From NCBI RefSeq assembly GCF_000421965.1, contig NZ_ATAY01000023.1, positions 1 through 64,000 of the forward strand: a stretch of DNA of 64,000 nucleotides. The letters run 5' to 3'. Each line of letters begins with the position of its first letter. Within the stretch, counting starts at the first letter, position 1. This stretch comes from Ruminiclostridium papyrosolvens C7 (GTDB taxonomy: Bacteria > Bacillota > Clostridia > Acetivibrionales > DSM-1351). A program made the translations under genes and the position numbers. This document shows, in pieces, positions 42,277 to 51,473 of the stretch. Below the pieces are notes generated by a model, which was not told the origin of the DNA, ran no database searches, and worked only from the letters and a program-made list of their open reading frames with translations.

Positions 42277-43617
42277 GTGAAAAAAAAGATAGGCATCGTC
42301 TCATTGGGATGCCCCAAAAATTTGGTAGACAGCGAGATAATGCTTGGTATGCTGTCACATGCAGATTATGAAATTGTAAACAATAAGGAAGATGCTAATG
42401 TACTTATAGTAAATACATGCGGATTTATTGAATCAGCTCAGCAAGAATCCATAAATACAATTTTAGAAATGGCAGATGAAAAGGGACGCAATTGTGAGGT
42501 ACTTATAGTTACTGGTTGTATGGCAGAAAGATATAAAGAAAAAATACTTGAACAGATACCGGAAGTAGACGCAGTTCTGGGAACGGGTAATTATAAAGAA
42601 ATAGCTGAAGTAATTAATCTTGCTTATATGGGTGAGAAGACAGTATCTTATGGAAAGCTAGACGAAACTGATTATCTTGACCAAGAGAGAGTGATTTCTT
42701 CAGCCAAACATTCTGTCTACTTGAAAATATCAGAAGGATGTGACAATCGCTGCACATACTGTATAATACCATTTCTCAGAGGTAAATACAGGAGCCGTAA
42801 AATGGAGTCATTAGTTAGAGAAGCTGAGCTTTTGGCTGAAAAAGGTGCTAAGGAAATCATTATCGTTGCACAGGACAGTACTCGCTATGGTACTGACTTA
42901 TATGGCAAAAAAATGCTTCCCGAATTAATCAGAAAGCTATCAGACGTTAGTGGAATAGAATGGATAAGACTTTTGTATTGCTACCCTGAGGAAATAGACG
43001 ATGAGCTTATTGAAGAAATAGCTAAAAATCCAAAGGTGTGCAAATACCTTGACATACCGATTCAGCATGCATCAGATAGAGTATTAAAGCAAATGGGAAG
43101 AAGAGGCACTATTTCTGAGATTAAGCAAGTACTGAATAAATTAAGAGAAAAAGTTAGCGGTATTACAATTAGAACATCACTGATTGTTGGATTTCCCGGT
43201 GAGACAGAGGAAGATTTTGAAGAGATGATTGCTTTTTTAAAGGAATTCAGGCTGGATAGAGTAGGCGTATTTACTTATTCCAAAGAAGATGGTACACCTG
43301 CAGCGAAAATGAAAAGCCAAATACCAAAGCATATTAAAATAAAAAGGCAAAAAAAGATTCTCGAGCTTCAAAATTCAATCAGCAGGGAAATAAATCAAAA
43401 AAGGAATGGAAAAGTCTACAAAACTATAGTTGACGGTATTGCTGATGATGGTATATTCTATTATGGACGTACTTATGCAGAAGCTCCTGAGATTGACGGG
43501 GTTATTTATTTTACCAGTCCTGAAGAGCTTTCAATAGGTAGTTTTACAGATGTAAGGATTCTTAATTCCGAAGATTATGATTTGATAGGAGAGGTCATAA
43601 ATGAATTTACCAAATAA
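42277..43617 (+). CDS. rimO: Ribosomal protein S12 methylthiotransferase RimO
   Basis: A 446-residue radical SAM enzyme that adds a methylthio group to the conserved Asp of ribosomal protein S12. N-terminal UPF0004 domain: IGIVSLGCPKNLVDSEIMLG, with Cys residues of the auxiliary cluster (GCPKN, NTCGF, TGCMAE). The radical SAM motif is CDNRCTYC; a C-terminal TRAM domain follows. The SLGCPKNLVDSE start distinguishes RimO from MiaB. Starts at GTG 42277 (GGAGGG 7 nt upstream) and overlaps pgsA by 17 bp. Confidence 0.96.
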   Translation: MKKKIGIVSLGCPKNLVDSEIMLGMLSHADYEIVNNKEDANVLIVNTCGFIESAQQESINTILEMADEKGRNCEVLIVTGCMAERYKEKILEQIPEVDAVLGTGNYKEIAEVINLAYMGEKTVSYGKLDETDYLDQERVISSAKHSVYLKISEGCDNRCTYCIIPFLRGKYRSRKMESLVREAELLAEKGAKEIIIVAQDSTRYGTDLYGKKMLPELIRKLSDVSGIEWIRLLYCYPEEIDDELIEEIAKNPKVCKYLDIPIQHASDRVLKQMGRRGTISEIKQVLNKLREKVSGITIRTSLIVGFPGETEEDFEEMIAFLKEFRLDRVGVFTYSKEDGTPAAKMKSQIPKHIKIKRQKKILELQNSISREINQKRNGKVYKTIVDGIADDGIFYYGRTYAEAPEIDGVIYFTSPEELSIGSFTDVRILNSEDYDLIGEVINEFTK

Positions 43618-44221
43618 AATAACTATATCAAGGATATTTTTAGTTCCGTTATTTATGATTTTTGTTATACCAATTCCTGATGCTACAGTTAATTTTCAGC
43701 TTTTGTCTTTCTTGAAAGATGAAATGTTGTCAGTAAATGATTTTATAAATAATTATGGAAGTTACGTTGCTGCTGTGCTATTTATTTTGGCTGCAAGCAC
43801 TGACGGAGTTGACGGATATATTGCCAGAAAGCATAAACTTGTTACTGCTTTTGGAAAATTTCTTGATCCAATAGCCGATAAATTACTAATTACTGCTGCA
43901 TTAATTGCTTTGGTTCAGCAACAGGTTGTAACAGGTTGGGCAGCTATGATTATAATCTCTAGAGAACTTTTAGTTACAGGATTACGTTTAGTTGCCGCAG
44001 GAGAAGGACAGGTTATTGCAGCAAACAAGTCAGGAAAAGTTAAAATGGTATTCCAGACTGTTGCAGTTTCGGTTTGTCTTTTAAAGAATTGGCCATTCTC
44101 AATATTTACAGATGTGCCGGTTGACTCCTACCTGATGTTTATAGCTGTTATAATAACAATATATTCAGGAATAGACTTTTTTGCGAAGAACTTAAAAATA
44201 CTTAAGTCGGGCGGGATGTAA
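43601..44221 (+). CDS. pgsA: CDP-diacylglycerol-glycerol-3-phosphate 3-phosphatidyltransferase
   Basis: A 206-residue membrane enzyme making phosphatidylglycerophosphate, the precursor of phosphatidylglycerol. The CDP-alcohol phosphatidyltransferase signature D-G-V-D-G-x2-A-R-x8-G-x3-D-x3-D is complete (STDGVDGYIARKHKLVTAFG, KFLDPIADKL). An extra loop of about 25 residues after the first segment (NFQLLSFLKDEMLSVNDF) is somewhat longer than usual. The start at ATG 43601, inside the end of rimO, has GGAG upstream; the overlap implies coupled translation. Confidence 0.95.
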   Translation: MNLPNKITISRIFLVPLFMIFVIPIPDATVNFQLLSFLKDEMLSVNDFINNYGSYVAAVLFILAASTDGVDGYIARKHKLVTAFGKFLDPIADKLLITAALIALVQQQVVTGWAAMIIISRELLVTGLRLVAAGEGQVIAANKSGKVKMVFQTVAVSVCLLKNWPFSIFTDVPVDSYLMFIAVIITIYSGIDFFAKNLKILKSGGM

Positions 44222-44249
44222 AACCAATTTTTATATTGATATACAAAAG

Positions 44250-44277
44250 TAGCCGTAGGAAACTGCGGCTATTTATT
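44250..44277 (+). terminator. Probable terminator after pgsA
   Basis: AGCCGTAG / CTGCGGCT (one G-T pair), 4-nt loop, followed by ATTTATTAT. Weak tail. Confidence 0.55.
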
Positions 44278-44390
44278 ATGTCGTACATCTTAGTGGTAGA
44301 GAGTTTTGGTAAAGAGAAAACCAAAATAAAATATGTTTATGTTAATTTAATATTAGTACCTACGGGAAATTTAATATTATCAGAAAATAG

Positions 44391-44419
44391 TTGCAATAAT
44401 AGTAAAGTTAATATATAAT
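44391..44419 (+). promoter_or_regulatory. Sigma-A promoter of the fapR operon
   Basis: TTGCAA, 17-bp spacer, TATAAT; predicted start near 44426, about 57 nt before the fapR ATG/GTG. Confidence 0.75.
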
Positions 44420-44433
44420 CCTATTATCAGCAA

Positions 44434-44450
44434 TTAGTATCTGGTAATAA
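44434..44450 (+). promoter_or_regulatory. Candidate FapR operator
   Basis: TTAGTATCTGGTAATAA differs from the Bacillus FapR operator TTAGTACCTGATACTAA at 3 of 17 positions. It lies just downstream of the predicted start, as expected for repression of its own operon, relieved by malonyl-CoA. Confidence 0.65.
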
Positions 44451-44482
44451 TTATAGATAATAATTATAAGGGGTGGTTGTAA

Positions 44483-45067
44483 GTGAGCAGATCGTCTTCT
44501 CACAAACAGCAAAGGCAAAAGACTCTGCTTGAGAAAATTAAGTACGACCCATTTTTAACAGATGAAGAATTAGCTGATTACTTTAAAGTGAGCGTACCAA
44601 CAATCAGACTTGACCGACTGGAACTTTCAATTCCAGAGCTGCGTGAAAGAATTAAAAATGTTGCTGAGAGCAATCAGGAGAAATTAAAGTCACTCAAAAG
44701 CAGGGAATTTATCGGTGAATTGATAGATTTACAGCTTGGACAAAATGCAATTTCACTTATGGAAACCAATAGTACAATGGCATTTGAAAAAACTCATATT
44801 GTACGGGGACACTATATTTATTCATTGGCAGAGACTCTTGCCATTGCAGTAATAGATTCACAGGTAGCCTTAGTTGGAGTAGCAAATATAAAATACAAGA
44901 TTCCTGTTTATGCAGGTGCAAGAATAGTAGCAAAAGCAGAGGTCAGAGAGTCTAAGGGAAACAGGTTTATTGTCTGGGTCAAAATATACGAAAAAAACGT
45001 TGAAGTATTCAGAGGAAAATTTATACTGGTATCTCTTAATGAAAATACAATTAAAGAAAAAATATGA
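44483..45067 (+). CDS. fapR: Fatty-acid synthesis repressor FapR
   Basis: A 194-residue repressor. The N-terminal HTH of the DeoR type reads [24 protein letters not shown] (about 25-48). A linker helix follows, then a C-terminal hot-dog (thioesterase-like) domain that binds malonyl-Co[38 protein letters not shown]. FapR controls fab and plsX genes in Firmicutes and here heads that operon. The start is GTG 44483 with GGGGTGG upstream. Autoregulation is supported by the operator at 44434. Confidence 0.95.
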   Translation: MSRSSSHKQQRQKTLLEKIKYDPFLTDEELADYFKVSVPTIRLDRLELSIPELRERIKNVAESNQEKLKSLKSREFIGELIDLQLGQNAISLMETNSTMAFEKTHIVRGHYIYSLAETLAIAVIDSQVALVGVANIKYKIPVYAGARIVAKAEVRESKGNRFIVWVKIYEKNVEVFRGKFILVSLNENTIKEKI

Positions 45068-45124
45068 AATTGTTTAAGTATATTCTGAATATTTATTTAA
45101 AGATACTTTTGGAGAGTGACAAAG

Positions 45125-46153
45125 ATGATTAACATTATTGTTGATGCGATGGGTGGAGATAATGCACCTGATGCTATAATAGACGGTTGTGTTGAAGCTA
45201 TAAATATGAAAGAAGGCTTCAATATTACTCTTGTTGGTAAAAGCGAAATAATAGAAAATAATTTAAGCAAAAAGGAATTTAATAAAGATAGAATAAGCAT
45301 TGTCAATGCAACAGAGGTTATAACAGGAGAGGATACTCCTACAAAGGCTATAAGAAGTAAAAAGGATTCCTCCATGGTTGTAGGTATGAAGCTCTTAAAA
45401 GAGAATAAGGGTGATGCTTTTATATCAGCCGGTAATACCGGAGCTATTATGACAGGAGCGCTGTTGATAGTAGGTCGTATAAAGGGAATCGACAGGCCAT
45501 CACTTCCGGCGTTGGTTCCATCAAAAAAAGATATGGTTCTGATAATAGATGCAGGTATGAATACCGTTTGCAGACCAATAAATTATTTGCAGTTCGGAAT
45601 AATGGGTTCCATTTATATGAAACTGATTTATAAAAAAGAAAGTCCAAAAGTTGGCCTATTGAATGTAGGATCGGAAGATGCAAAAGGAAATGATACTCTC
45701 AAGCAGGCATTCAGTATTCTTTCTTCTTCTCAACTCAATTTTGTTGGAAATACCGAAGGAAACAATATCCCAGGCGGAGATGTTGACGTAGCTGTTTGTG
45801 ACGGCTACGTAGGAAATGTTGCTTTAAAGCTTTATGAAGGTGCGGGATCTCTATTTCTTGGAGAACTCAAAAAAATATTTACATCAAATTTTTTTACAAA
45901 GCTTTGTTATCTGATACTCAAACCGTTTTTTAAGAATTTTAAAAGTAAATTCGATCCTGATGAACTTGCAGGAGCTCCTGTTTTAGGTGTTAATGGATTG
46001 GTAATAAAGAGTCATGGTTCATCGAAGGCAAAAACAATAAGATATGCAATTTTAAATAGAGCTATACCATTAATAGAAAATGGCGTGGTAAATGAAATTA
46101 AAGAACAATTCAAGAATATGGAGGTGGACTCTTCCGATGATAAAATCGACTAA
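45125..46153 (+). CDS. plsX: Phosphate acyltransferase PlsX
   Basis: A 342-residue peripheral membrane enzyme converting acyl-ACP to acyl-phosphate, the first step of phospholipid synthesis with PlsY. Family start IIVDAMGGDNAPDAIIDG, then ISAGNTGAIMTGALLIVGRI and GVNGLVIKSHGSS. ATG 45125 has GGAGAG 8 nt upstream and is preferred over GTG 45116. It follows fapR by 57 bp and overlaps fabH by 17 bp. Confidence 0.97.
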   Translation: MINIIVDAMGGDNAPDAIIDGCVEAINMKEGFNITLVGKSEIIENNLSKKEFNKDRISIVNATEVITGEDTPTKAIRSKKDSSMVVGMKLLKENKGDAFISAGNTGAIMTGALLIVGRIKGIDRPSLPALVPSKKDMVLIIDAGMNTVCRPINYLQFGIMGSIYMKLIYKKESPKVGLLNVGSEDAKGNDTLKQAFSILSSSQLNFVGNTEGNNIPGGDVDVAVCDGYVGNVALKLYEGAGSLFLGELKKIFTSNFFTKLCYLILKPFFKNFKSKFDPDELAGAPVLGVNGLVIKSHGSSKAKTIRYAILNRAIPLIENGVVNEIKEQFKNMEVDSSDDKID

Positions 46154-47135
46154 GAGTGTAGGGATAATTGGTACAGGAAGCTTTGTACCTGAAAAAGTAC
46201 TTACCAATAATGATTTGGAAAAATTGGTTGATACATCAGACGAATGGATATTAAAAAGAACAGGAATATCAGAGAGACGTGTCTTAGATGATGATACCCC
46301 AAACTACACGATGGGAATTGAGGCAGCAAATAGGGCTTTGGAAGATGCAGGCTTAAAAGCTGAAGACATTGACCTGATTATTCTTTCAACCGAAGCCCCT
46401 GACTATATGTCTCCATCCATGGCATGTATTATTCAAGGAGCTATTGGAGCTGTAAATGCCACTGCTTTTGACCTGAATGCAGCTTGTACAGGGTTTATTT
46501 ACTCTTTATCAGTTGCGCAGCAGTTTATTGCAAACGGAGTTTATAAGCATGCTTTAGTAATCGGATGTGAAGGCTTGTCCAAGATTGTTGACTGGGAAGA
46601 CAGAAATACCTGCATTCTTTTCGGAGACGCTGCCGGTGCAGTCGTACTTGGAGAAGTTGAAGAAGGATATGGAATACTTGATTCATTCCTTGGATCGAAC
46701 GGAGCAGAAGGTATGAATATAACAATTCCAAACCTTTACGTTTCCGAAGAAGAAAAGGAAAAGAGAGTAAACGAAAAATACAACACGTTATGGATGGATG
46801 GCAAAGAGGTATTTAAATTTGCCGTAAAGGCCATGTCAACTGCAACAATGCATGTTTTAGATAACTTAAATATGGATATAAATGAGCTTGATTTTATTTT
46901 TCCACATCAGGCAAATACCAGAATCATTGATGGTGCCATAAAGAAACTTGGTATTACAGATGATAAAATACACTACATTATAAATAAATACGGTAATATT
47001 TCTTCGGCATCCATTCCTGTAGCAATGGATGAAGCCAAAAGAGAAGGGAAATTAAAAAAAGATGACAAAATGGTTCTTGTTGCTTTTGGCGGAGGACTGA
47101 CTTGGGGTTCAATGGCTGTTAAGTGGTTTAAATAG
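46137..47135 (+). CDS. fabH: 3-oxoacyl-ACP synthase III
   Basis: A 332-residue condensing enzyme starting fatty-acid synthesis from acetyl-CoA (or branched acyl-CoA) and malonyl-ACP. The catalytic triad is visible: Cys117 in NAACTGF, His in FPHQANTRII and Asn in YGNISSASIP. The ATG at 46137 has GGAGGTGG upstream and lies inside the plsX end; the upstream in-frame start at 46092 would add 15 unlike residues. Terminal GGGLTWGSMAVKW is typical. Confidence 0.97.
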   Translation: MIKSTKSVGIIGTGSFVPEKVLTNNDLEKLVDTSDEWILKRTGISERRVLDDDTPNYTMGIEAANRALEDAGLKAEDIDLIILSTEAPDYMSPSMACIIQGAIGAVNATAFDLNAACTGFIYSLSVAQQFIANGVYKHALVIGCEGLSKIVDWEDRNTCILFGDAAGAVVLGEVEEGYGILDSFLGSNGAEGMNITIPNLYVSEEEKEKRVNEKYNTLWMDGKEVFKFAVKAMSTATMHVLDNLNMDINELDFIFPHQANTRIIDGAIKKLGITDDKIHYIINKYGNISSASIPVAMDEAKREGKLKKDDKMVLVAFGGGLTWGSMAVKWFK

Positions 47136-47179
47136 CAAATAATTAATGTATTATTTATTATATGAGTAGGAGGATTTAT

Positions 47180-48112
47180 ATGGGTAAAGTAGCTTTTTTA
47201 TTTCCTGGGCAAGGTGCTCAGTACGTAGGAATGGGTAAGGAAATCGCAGACAAATATAAGTGTGCCGGTGGAATATTTGACGAAGCAACAGAGGCATTGG
47301 GTTTTGATGTCAGGGAAATGATATTCAACAGTGATGATGAAACATTAAAGATAACTGAAAACACCCAGCCAACTATTGTTACTACCAGTATTGCCTGTAT
47401 GCAGCCTCTTTTGGAAAAGGGTATCACACCTGATTTTGTGGCCGGTTTGAGTCTTGGTGAATATGCCGCCCACGTTGCAGCAGGTACAATCAGTTTCAAG
47501 GACGCTGTTTCTCTTGTTAAAAAAAGAGGAAAGTATATGCAGGAGGCTGTACCTGTAGGAGTTGGAGCTATGGCAGCAATTATAGGACTTGAAAATAATG
47601 ATGTAATAGAGTGCTGTAAAGAGGCATCACAAATAGGTATTGTTGAACCGGCTAATTTCAACTGCCCGGGTCAGATAGTAGTAGCTGGAGAAACTGCAGC
47701 TGTTGAAAAGGCAGCGGAGCTTTGCAAGGCTAAAGGAGCTAAAAGAGCAATGTTGCTGCCTGTCAGTGCACCATTCCATTGCACTCTTTTAAAACCTGCT
47801 GGTGAGAAACTCGCAGTTGAACTCGACAAGGTAGCTTTGAATGATATAAAGATTCCTGTAGTAACCAATGTTACCGGTGATGCTGTTACAGATAAAGGTA
47901 TGGTCAAGGATCTTTTAATAAGACAGGTTAGCACCTCCGTACTTTGGGAAAGATGTATAAGAACTATGCTTGCCGAGGGTGTGGATACATTTGTAGAAAT
48001 AGGCCCTGGAAAGGCTTTAAGCGGCTTTGTAAAGAAGATTGACAAGAACGTGACAGTAATAAATGTTGAGAATTTGGAAACTTTGAATAAAGCGTTTGAA
48101 GTACTGGCTTAA
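47180..48112 (+). CDS. fabD: Malonyl-CoA:ACP transacylase
   Basis: A 310-residue acyltransferase loading malonate onto ACP. Signatures: FLFPGQGAQYVGMG at the N-terminus, the nucleophile elbow GLSLGEYAA, catalytic His in VSAPFHCTLL, and EIGPGKALSGF. Starts at ATG 47180 with AGGAGG 5 nt upstream; it lies 44 bp after fabH, same operon. Confidence 0.97.
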   Translation: MGKVAFLFPGQGAQYVGMGKEIADKYKCAGGIFDEATEALGFDVREMIFNSDDETLKITENTQPTIVTTSIACMQPLLEKGITPDFVAGLSLGEYAAHVAAGTISFKDAVSLVKKRGKYMQEAVPVGVGAMAAIIGLENNDVIECCKEASQIGIVEPANFNCPGQIVVAGETAAVEKAAELCKAKGAKRAMLLPVSAPFHCTLLKPAGEKLAVELDKVALNDIKIPVVTNVTGDAVTDKGMVKDLLIRQVSTSVLWERCIRTMLAEGVDTFVEIGPGKALSGFVKKIDKNVTVINVENLETLNKAFEVLA

Positions 48113-48157
48113 AATACTTAATACTTAATAGTTGTTTGATTTGGAGGTGTACACAAA

Positions 48158-48895
48158 ATGCAATTTGTAGGGAGAACTGCTGTTATAACCGGGTCATCAA
48201 GAGGAATCGGAAAAGCCATTGCTGAAAAACTCGGTAAACTCGGAGCAAATGTTGTTCTCAACGGAACAACAGATAAAGTTCTGGACACGGCTAAAGAACT
48301 GGAAGCCGTGGGAATAAAGGTTGCAGCAGTTGTAGGTGATATTAGGAATGCAGAAGATGTGAAGACCTTGATAAATACTGCGGTAAATACCTTTGGAGGT
48401 ATTGATATTCTTATAAATAATGCAGGGATAACAAAGGATAAGCCAATGGCGATGATGTCAGAGGACGATTGGGACAGCGTACTTGACATTAATCTAAAGG
48501 GTGCTTTCCTCTGTACAAAAACTGCAGCAAAACTTATGCTGAAAAAAAAGTATGGCAGAATAGTTAATATCTCATCAGTTGCCGGTAATTACGGTAATCC
48601 AGGGCAGGCAAATTATTCGGCATCAAAAGCAGGACTTATCGGTTTGACGAAAACCACCGCAAAGGAGTTTGCACCACGGGGGATTATCTGTAATGTAGTG
48701 TGTCCGGGTGCGATTGTCAGTGATATGACGGAAATATTACCGGATGATTTAAAGAAGAAGTATATAGAAAAGATAGCACTCGGAAGGTTTGGGACGCCGG
48801 AAGAAGTAGCTAATGTAGTGGCTTTTCTAGCTTCTGAGGAAGCCGGTTATGTAACAGGGCAGGTTATAGATATTGACGGTGGATTAGTTATGTAA
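48158..48895 (+). CDS. fabG: 3-oxoacyl-ACP reductase
   Basis: A 245-residue NADPH-dependent short-chain reductase. TGSSRGIGKAIAEKL is the cofactor loop, LINNAGITKD the NAG motif, and SSVAGNYGNPGQANYSASKA contains the Ser-Tyr-Lys catalytic residues. It reduces 3-oxoacyl-ACP in each elongation round. GGAGGTG precedes the ATG. Cotranscribed with fabD. Confidence 0.97.
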   Translation: MQFVGRTAVITGSSRGIGKAIAEKLGKLGANVVLNGTTDKVLDTAKELEAVGIKVAAVVGDIRNAEDVKTLINTAVNTFGGIDILINNAGITKDKPMAMMSEDDWDSVLDINLKGAFLCTKTAAKLMLKKKYGRIVNISSVAGNYGNPGQANYSASKAGLIGLTKTTAKEFAPRGIICNVVCPGAIVSDMTEILPDDLKKKYIEKIALGRFGTPEEVANVVAFLASEEAGYVTGQVIDIDGGLVM

Positions 48896-49012
48896 TAATA
48901 TTATGTTTGGATATGCTGGGTTAAAGGCTATTCAGCTTAATAATTATTAATTTGCATACCATAGTTAAAAATGTATGCATTATAGAACCATCCTTTGGAA
49001 GGAGGTGAATGT

Positions 49013-49240
49013 ATGGTTTTTGATAAAGTTAAAAAATTGATTGTTGAGCAGTTGGGTGTTGAAGAAGAAGATATAACTATGGAAGCTTCCTTCATAGATG
49101 ATCTTGGAGCTGATTCTCTTGATATAGTAGAGCTTATAATGGCTCTTGAAGAGGAATTTGGTCTTGAGATACCTGATAACGAAGCAGAGAAGATCACAAC
49201 AGTTAGTGATGTTGTTGAATACATCAAAAGTAATACTTAA
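49013..49240 (+). CDS. acpP: Acyl carrier protein
   Basis: A 75-residue acidic carrier with the phosphopantetheine site DSL in [20 protein letters not shown]. It carries growing acyl chains for the Fab enzymes encoded around it. The ATG at 49013 has AAGGAGGTGA upstream (very strong), fitting a highly made protein; the in-frame start at 48995 has no such site. Followed directly by a terminator. Confidence 0.97.
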   Translation: MVFDKVKKLIVEQLGVEEEDITMEASFIDDLGADSLDIVELIMALEEEFGLEIPDNEAEKITTVSDVVEYIKSNT

Positions 49241-49266
49241 AAAAGTCCCCAATAGGGGCTTTTTTA
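49238..49266 (+). terminator. Rho-independent terminator after acpP
   Basis: A-run, AGTCCCC-AAT-AGGGGCT stem, T6 tail, starting at the acpP stop codon. Part of the transcripts must pass or a new promoter must serve fabF. Confidence 0.88.
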
Positions 49267-49380
49267 ATATTATATGACGTAACATAAATTTTTCTAATGT
49301 CTTAAAGACGTTTTGATATATAATCTAAAATTTCAGATCTTTGTATATTTTAAAAATTCACCTTTTGGAGGTTTATGAAA

Positions 49381-50616
49381 ATGAAAAGACGTGTAGTTAT
49401 AACAGGAGCTGGGGTAGTATCTTCACTTGGTTTTGGATTGGATCAATTTTGGGGTTCAATAAAAGAGGGAAGAAACGGTATCAGTGAAATAACCAGAATT
49501 GATGTTTCTGAGATGTCAACAAAGGTTGGCGCTGAAATAAAGGATTTTGATCCTAATCTATTCATGGATAAAAAAGAAGCAAGAAGAATGGATAGATACA
49601 ATCAGTTTGCTATGGCTGCTTCAAAAATGGCGGTAGAAAATGCAAAGCTTGATTTGGATTCTTTGGATAAGGACAGATGCGGTGTTATTGTCGGATCCGG
49701 AATCGGTGGAATAGAAACTTTCGAAGAACAGCACAGCGTTCTTCTTAGCAAAGGACCTGGAAGAGTTAGTCCGTTTTTCATACCAATGATGATCTCAAAT
49801 ATGGCTTCCGGACGTATAGCTATTCAATACGGATTCATGGGTTTTAACGAATGTGTTGTAACAGCTTGTGCAACATCTAATAATGCTATAGGTGATTCAT
49901 TCAAGGTTATACAGCGAGGAGATGCTGATTTAATGCTGACCGGCGGTGCAGAAGCATCTTTAACATCTATCAGTTTTGCAGGTTTCTGTAATATGGGAGC
50001 AATGAGTAAGAACCCTGATCCTGCAACAGCCTCAAGACCTTTTGACAAGGACAGAGACGGGTTTGTTATGGGTGAAGGTGCCGGAGTTTTAGTACTGGAA
50101 GAACTTGAACATGCACTCAATAGAGGCGCAAACATACTGGCAGAAGTTGTTGGATACGGATGTACTTGTGACGCTTACCACATAACTGCTCCTCATCCGG
50201 AAGGTTTAGGGGGTATTAAGAGTATGCAGATGGCAATTAATGATGCAGGTATAAAGCCTGAAGAAGTTAGCTACATCAATGCTCATGGAACTTCTACTCC
50301 TTTAAATGATCCTGGAGAAGTAAATGTCGTAAAAACAGTATTTGGCAGTCATGCAGCTAATCTTGCAATGAGTTCAACCAAGTCAATGACCGGACACTTA
50401 TTGGGTGCAGCAGGTGCGATTGAAGCAATAGCTACAGCAATGGCTATTCACGACAGCTTCCTGCCACCAACAATAAATGTTCAAAATCAGGATCCTGAAT
50501 GTGACATTGATTGTGTACCAAATAAGGGAAGAGAAGGTAACATTAAATATGCACTTTCAAATGCACTTGGCTTCGGCGGTCACAATGCTACAATTTGTTT
50601 AAAGAAATATGAATAA
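49381..50616 (+). CDS. fabF: 3-oxoacyl-ACP synthase II
   Basis: A 411-residue elongating condensing enzyme. Catalytic residues: Cys in [14 protein letters not shown], His in [12 protein letters not shown] and His in [18 protein letters not shown] 49381 lies 9 nt after GGAGG and is preferred over ATG 49375 at only 3 nt. It follows the acpP terminator by about 115 bp. That gap contains a TATAAT without a good -35 box and an imperfect palindrome around GTCTTAAAGAC. Confidence 0.96.
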   Translation: MKRRVVITGAGVVSSLGFGLDQFWGSIKEGRNGISEITRIDVSEMSTKVGAEIKDFDPNLFMDKKEARRMDRYNQFAMAASKMAVENAKLDLDSLDKDRCGVIVGSGIGGIETFEEQHSVLLSKGPGRVSPFFIPMMISNMASGRIAIQYGFMGFNECVVTACATSNNAIGDSFKVIQRGDADLMLTGGAEASLTSISFAGFCNMGAMSKNPDPATASRPFDKDRDGFVMGEGAGVLVLEELEHALNRGANILAEVVGYGCTCDAYHITAPHPEGLGGIKSMQMAINDAGIKPEEVSYINAHGTSTPLNDPGEVNVVKTVFGSHAANLAMSSTKSMTGHLLGAAGAIEAIATAMAIHDSFLPPTINVQNQDPECDIDCVPNKGREGNIKYALSNALGFGGHNATICLKKYE

Positions 50617-50651
50617 TTACAAAGTGTTGATGATATTAATATAAAAGTGTA

Positions 50652-50690
50652 AAATAACAGGTGGGGTTTTTCCCTCCTGTTATTTTTTTG
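50652..50690 (+). terminator. Rho-independent terminator after fabF
   Basis: AATAACAGGTGGG / CCCTCCTGTTATT stem with a T7 tail; closes the fatty-acid cluster. Confidence 0.88.
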
Positions 50691-50748
50691 AATATAACTA
50701 ATTATTTGATAAATTGAATTAAGATTTGAGCGTTATTGGAGGACTATA

Positions 50749-51459
50749 ATGGAACAAACAGATTATGATAATAGTATTTCTGAGCTTGAAAATATAATAG
50801 GACACAATTTTAAGAACAAAGACGTTATCTTTGCTGCTATTACTCACAGCTCATTTGCAAATGAAAAGAAGGCAAAAAAGTTAAAATATAACGAGAGACT
50901 TGAATTTCTGGGAGATTCAGTTTTAGGCCTTATTATAAGTGAATATCTGTTCCAGAAAAGGCCAAATCTGCCCGAAGGAGAGCTATCTGTAACAAGAGCT
51001 AAAATTGTATGTGAAAACTCGTTATCCCAATGTGCCACTGACATAAGCCTGGGAAAGTATCTTTTACTTGGAAAAGGGGAGGAACTGTCAGGAGGCAGAG
51101 AGAAAATTTCTTTGCTTTCAGATGCATTTGAGGCACTGATAGGAGCATTATATATTGACGGTGGTTTTGAAACCGCTAAAGTATTTGTATACAAATACAT
51201 GGATAAAATTATAAAGTCATGTATTGAAGGAAAACTTTTTTACGATTATAAGACGCAGCTGCAGGAATTGGTTCAACAAAACGGAGAACAACAAATTTCT
51301 TATATTGTTACTGACCAATTTGGCCCTGACCATAACAAGACATTTATTACTGAAGTAAAGATAAATGGTGCTATTCAAGGGCAGGGAAAAGGACATTCTA
51401 AAAAAGAAGCTGAACAAAATGCAGCAAAAGATGCCTTAAATAATCTAAAAACCCAATAA
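50749..51459 (+). CDS. rnc: Ribonuclease III
   Basis: A 236-residue double-strand RNA endonuclease. The signature NERLEFLGDSVLGLIISEYLF holds metal-binding Glu/Asp residues; the second acidic cluster is SDAFEALIGALYIDGG. The C-terminal dsRNA-binding domain ends GHSKKEAEQNAAKDALNNL. It processes rRNA and mRNA. GGAGG is 7 nt before the ATG. The rnc-smc-ftsY order typical of Firmicutes is interrupted here by about 5.8 kb. Confidence 0.97.
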   Translation: MEQTDYDNSISELENIIGHNFKNKDVIFAAITHSSFANEKKAKKLKYNERLEFLGDSVLGLIISEYLFQKRPNLPEGELSVTRAKIVCENSLSQCATDISLGKYLLLGKGEELSGGREKISLLSDAFEALIGALYIDGGFETAKVFVYKYMDKIIKSCIEGKLFYDYKTQLQELVQQNGEQQISYIVTDQFGPDHNKTFITEVKINGAIQGQGKGHSKKEAEQNAAKDALNNLKTQ

Positions 51460-51473
51460 GGCTGAAGGAGTGT

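Noticed and set aside
44236..44418. 60-residue open frame between pgsA and fapR
   Set aside because: It contains the pgsA terminator hairpin and the fapR promoter, lacks a convincing start and has no domain features.
49241..49380. Second FapR operator or strong promoter before fabF
   Set aside because: The only symmetric element, around GTCTTAAAGAC, does not match the FapR site, and the TATAAT at about 49318 has no acceptable -35 box.
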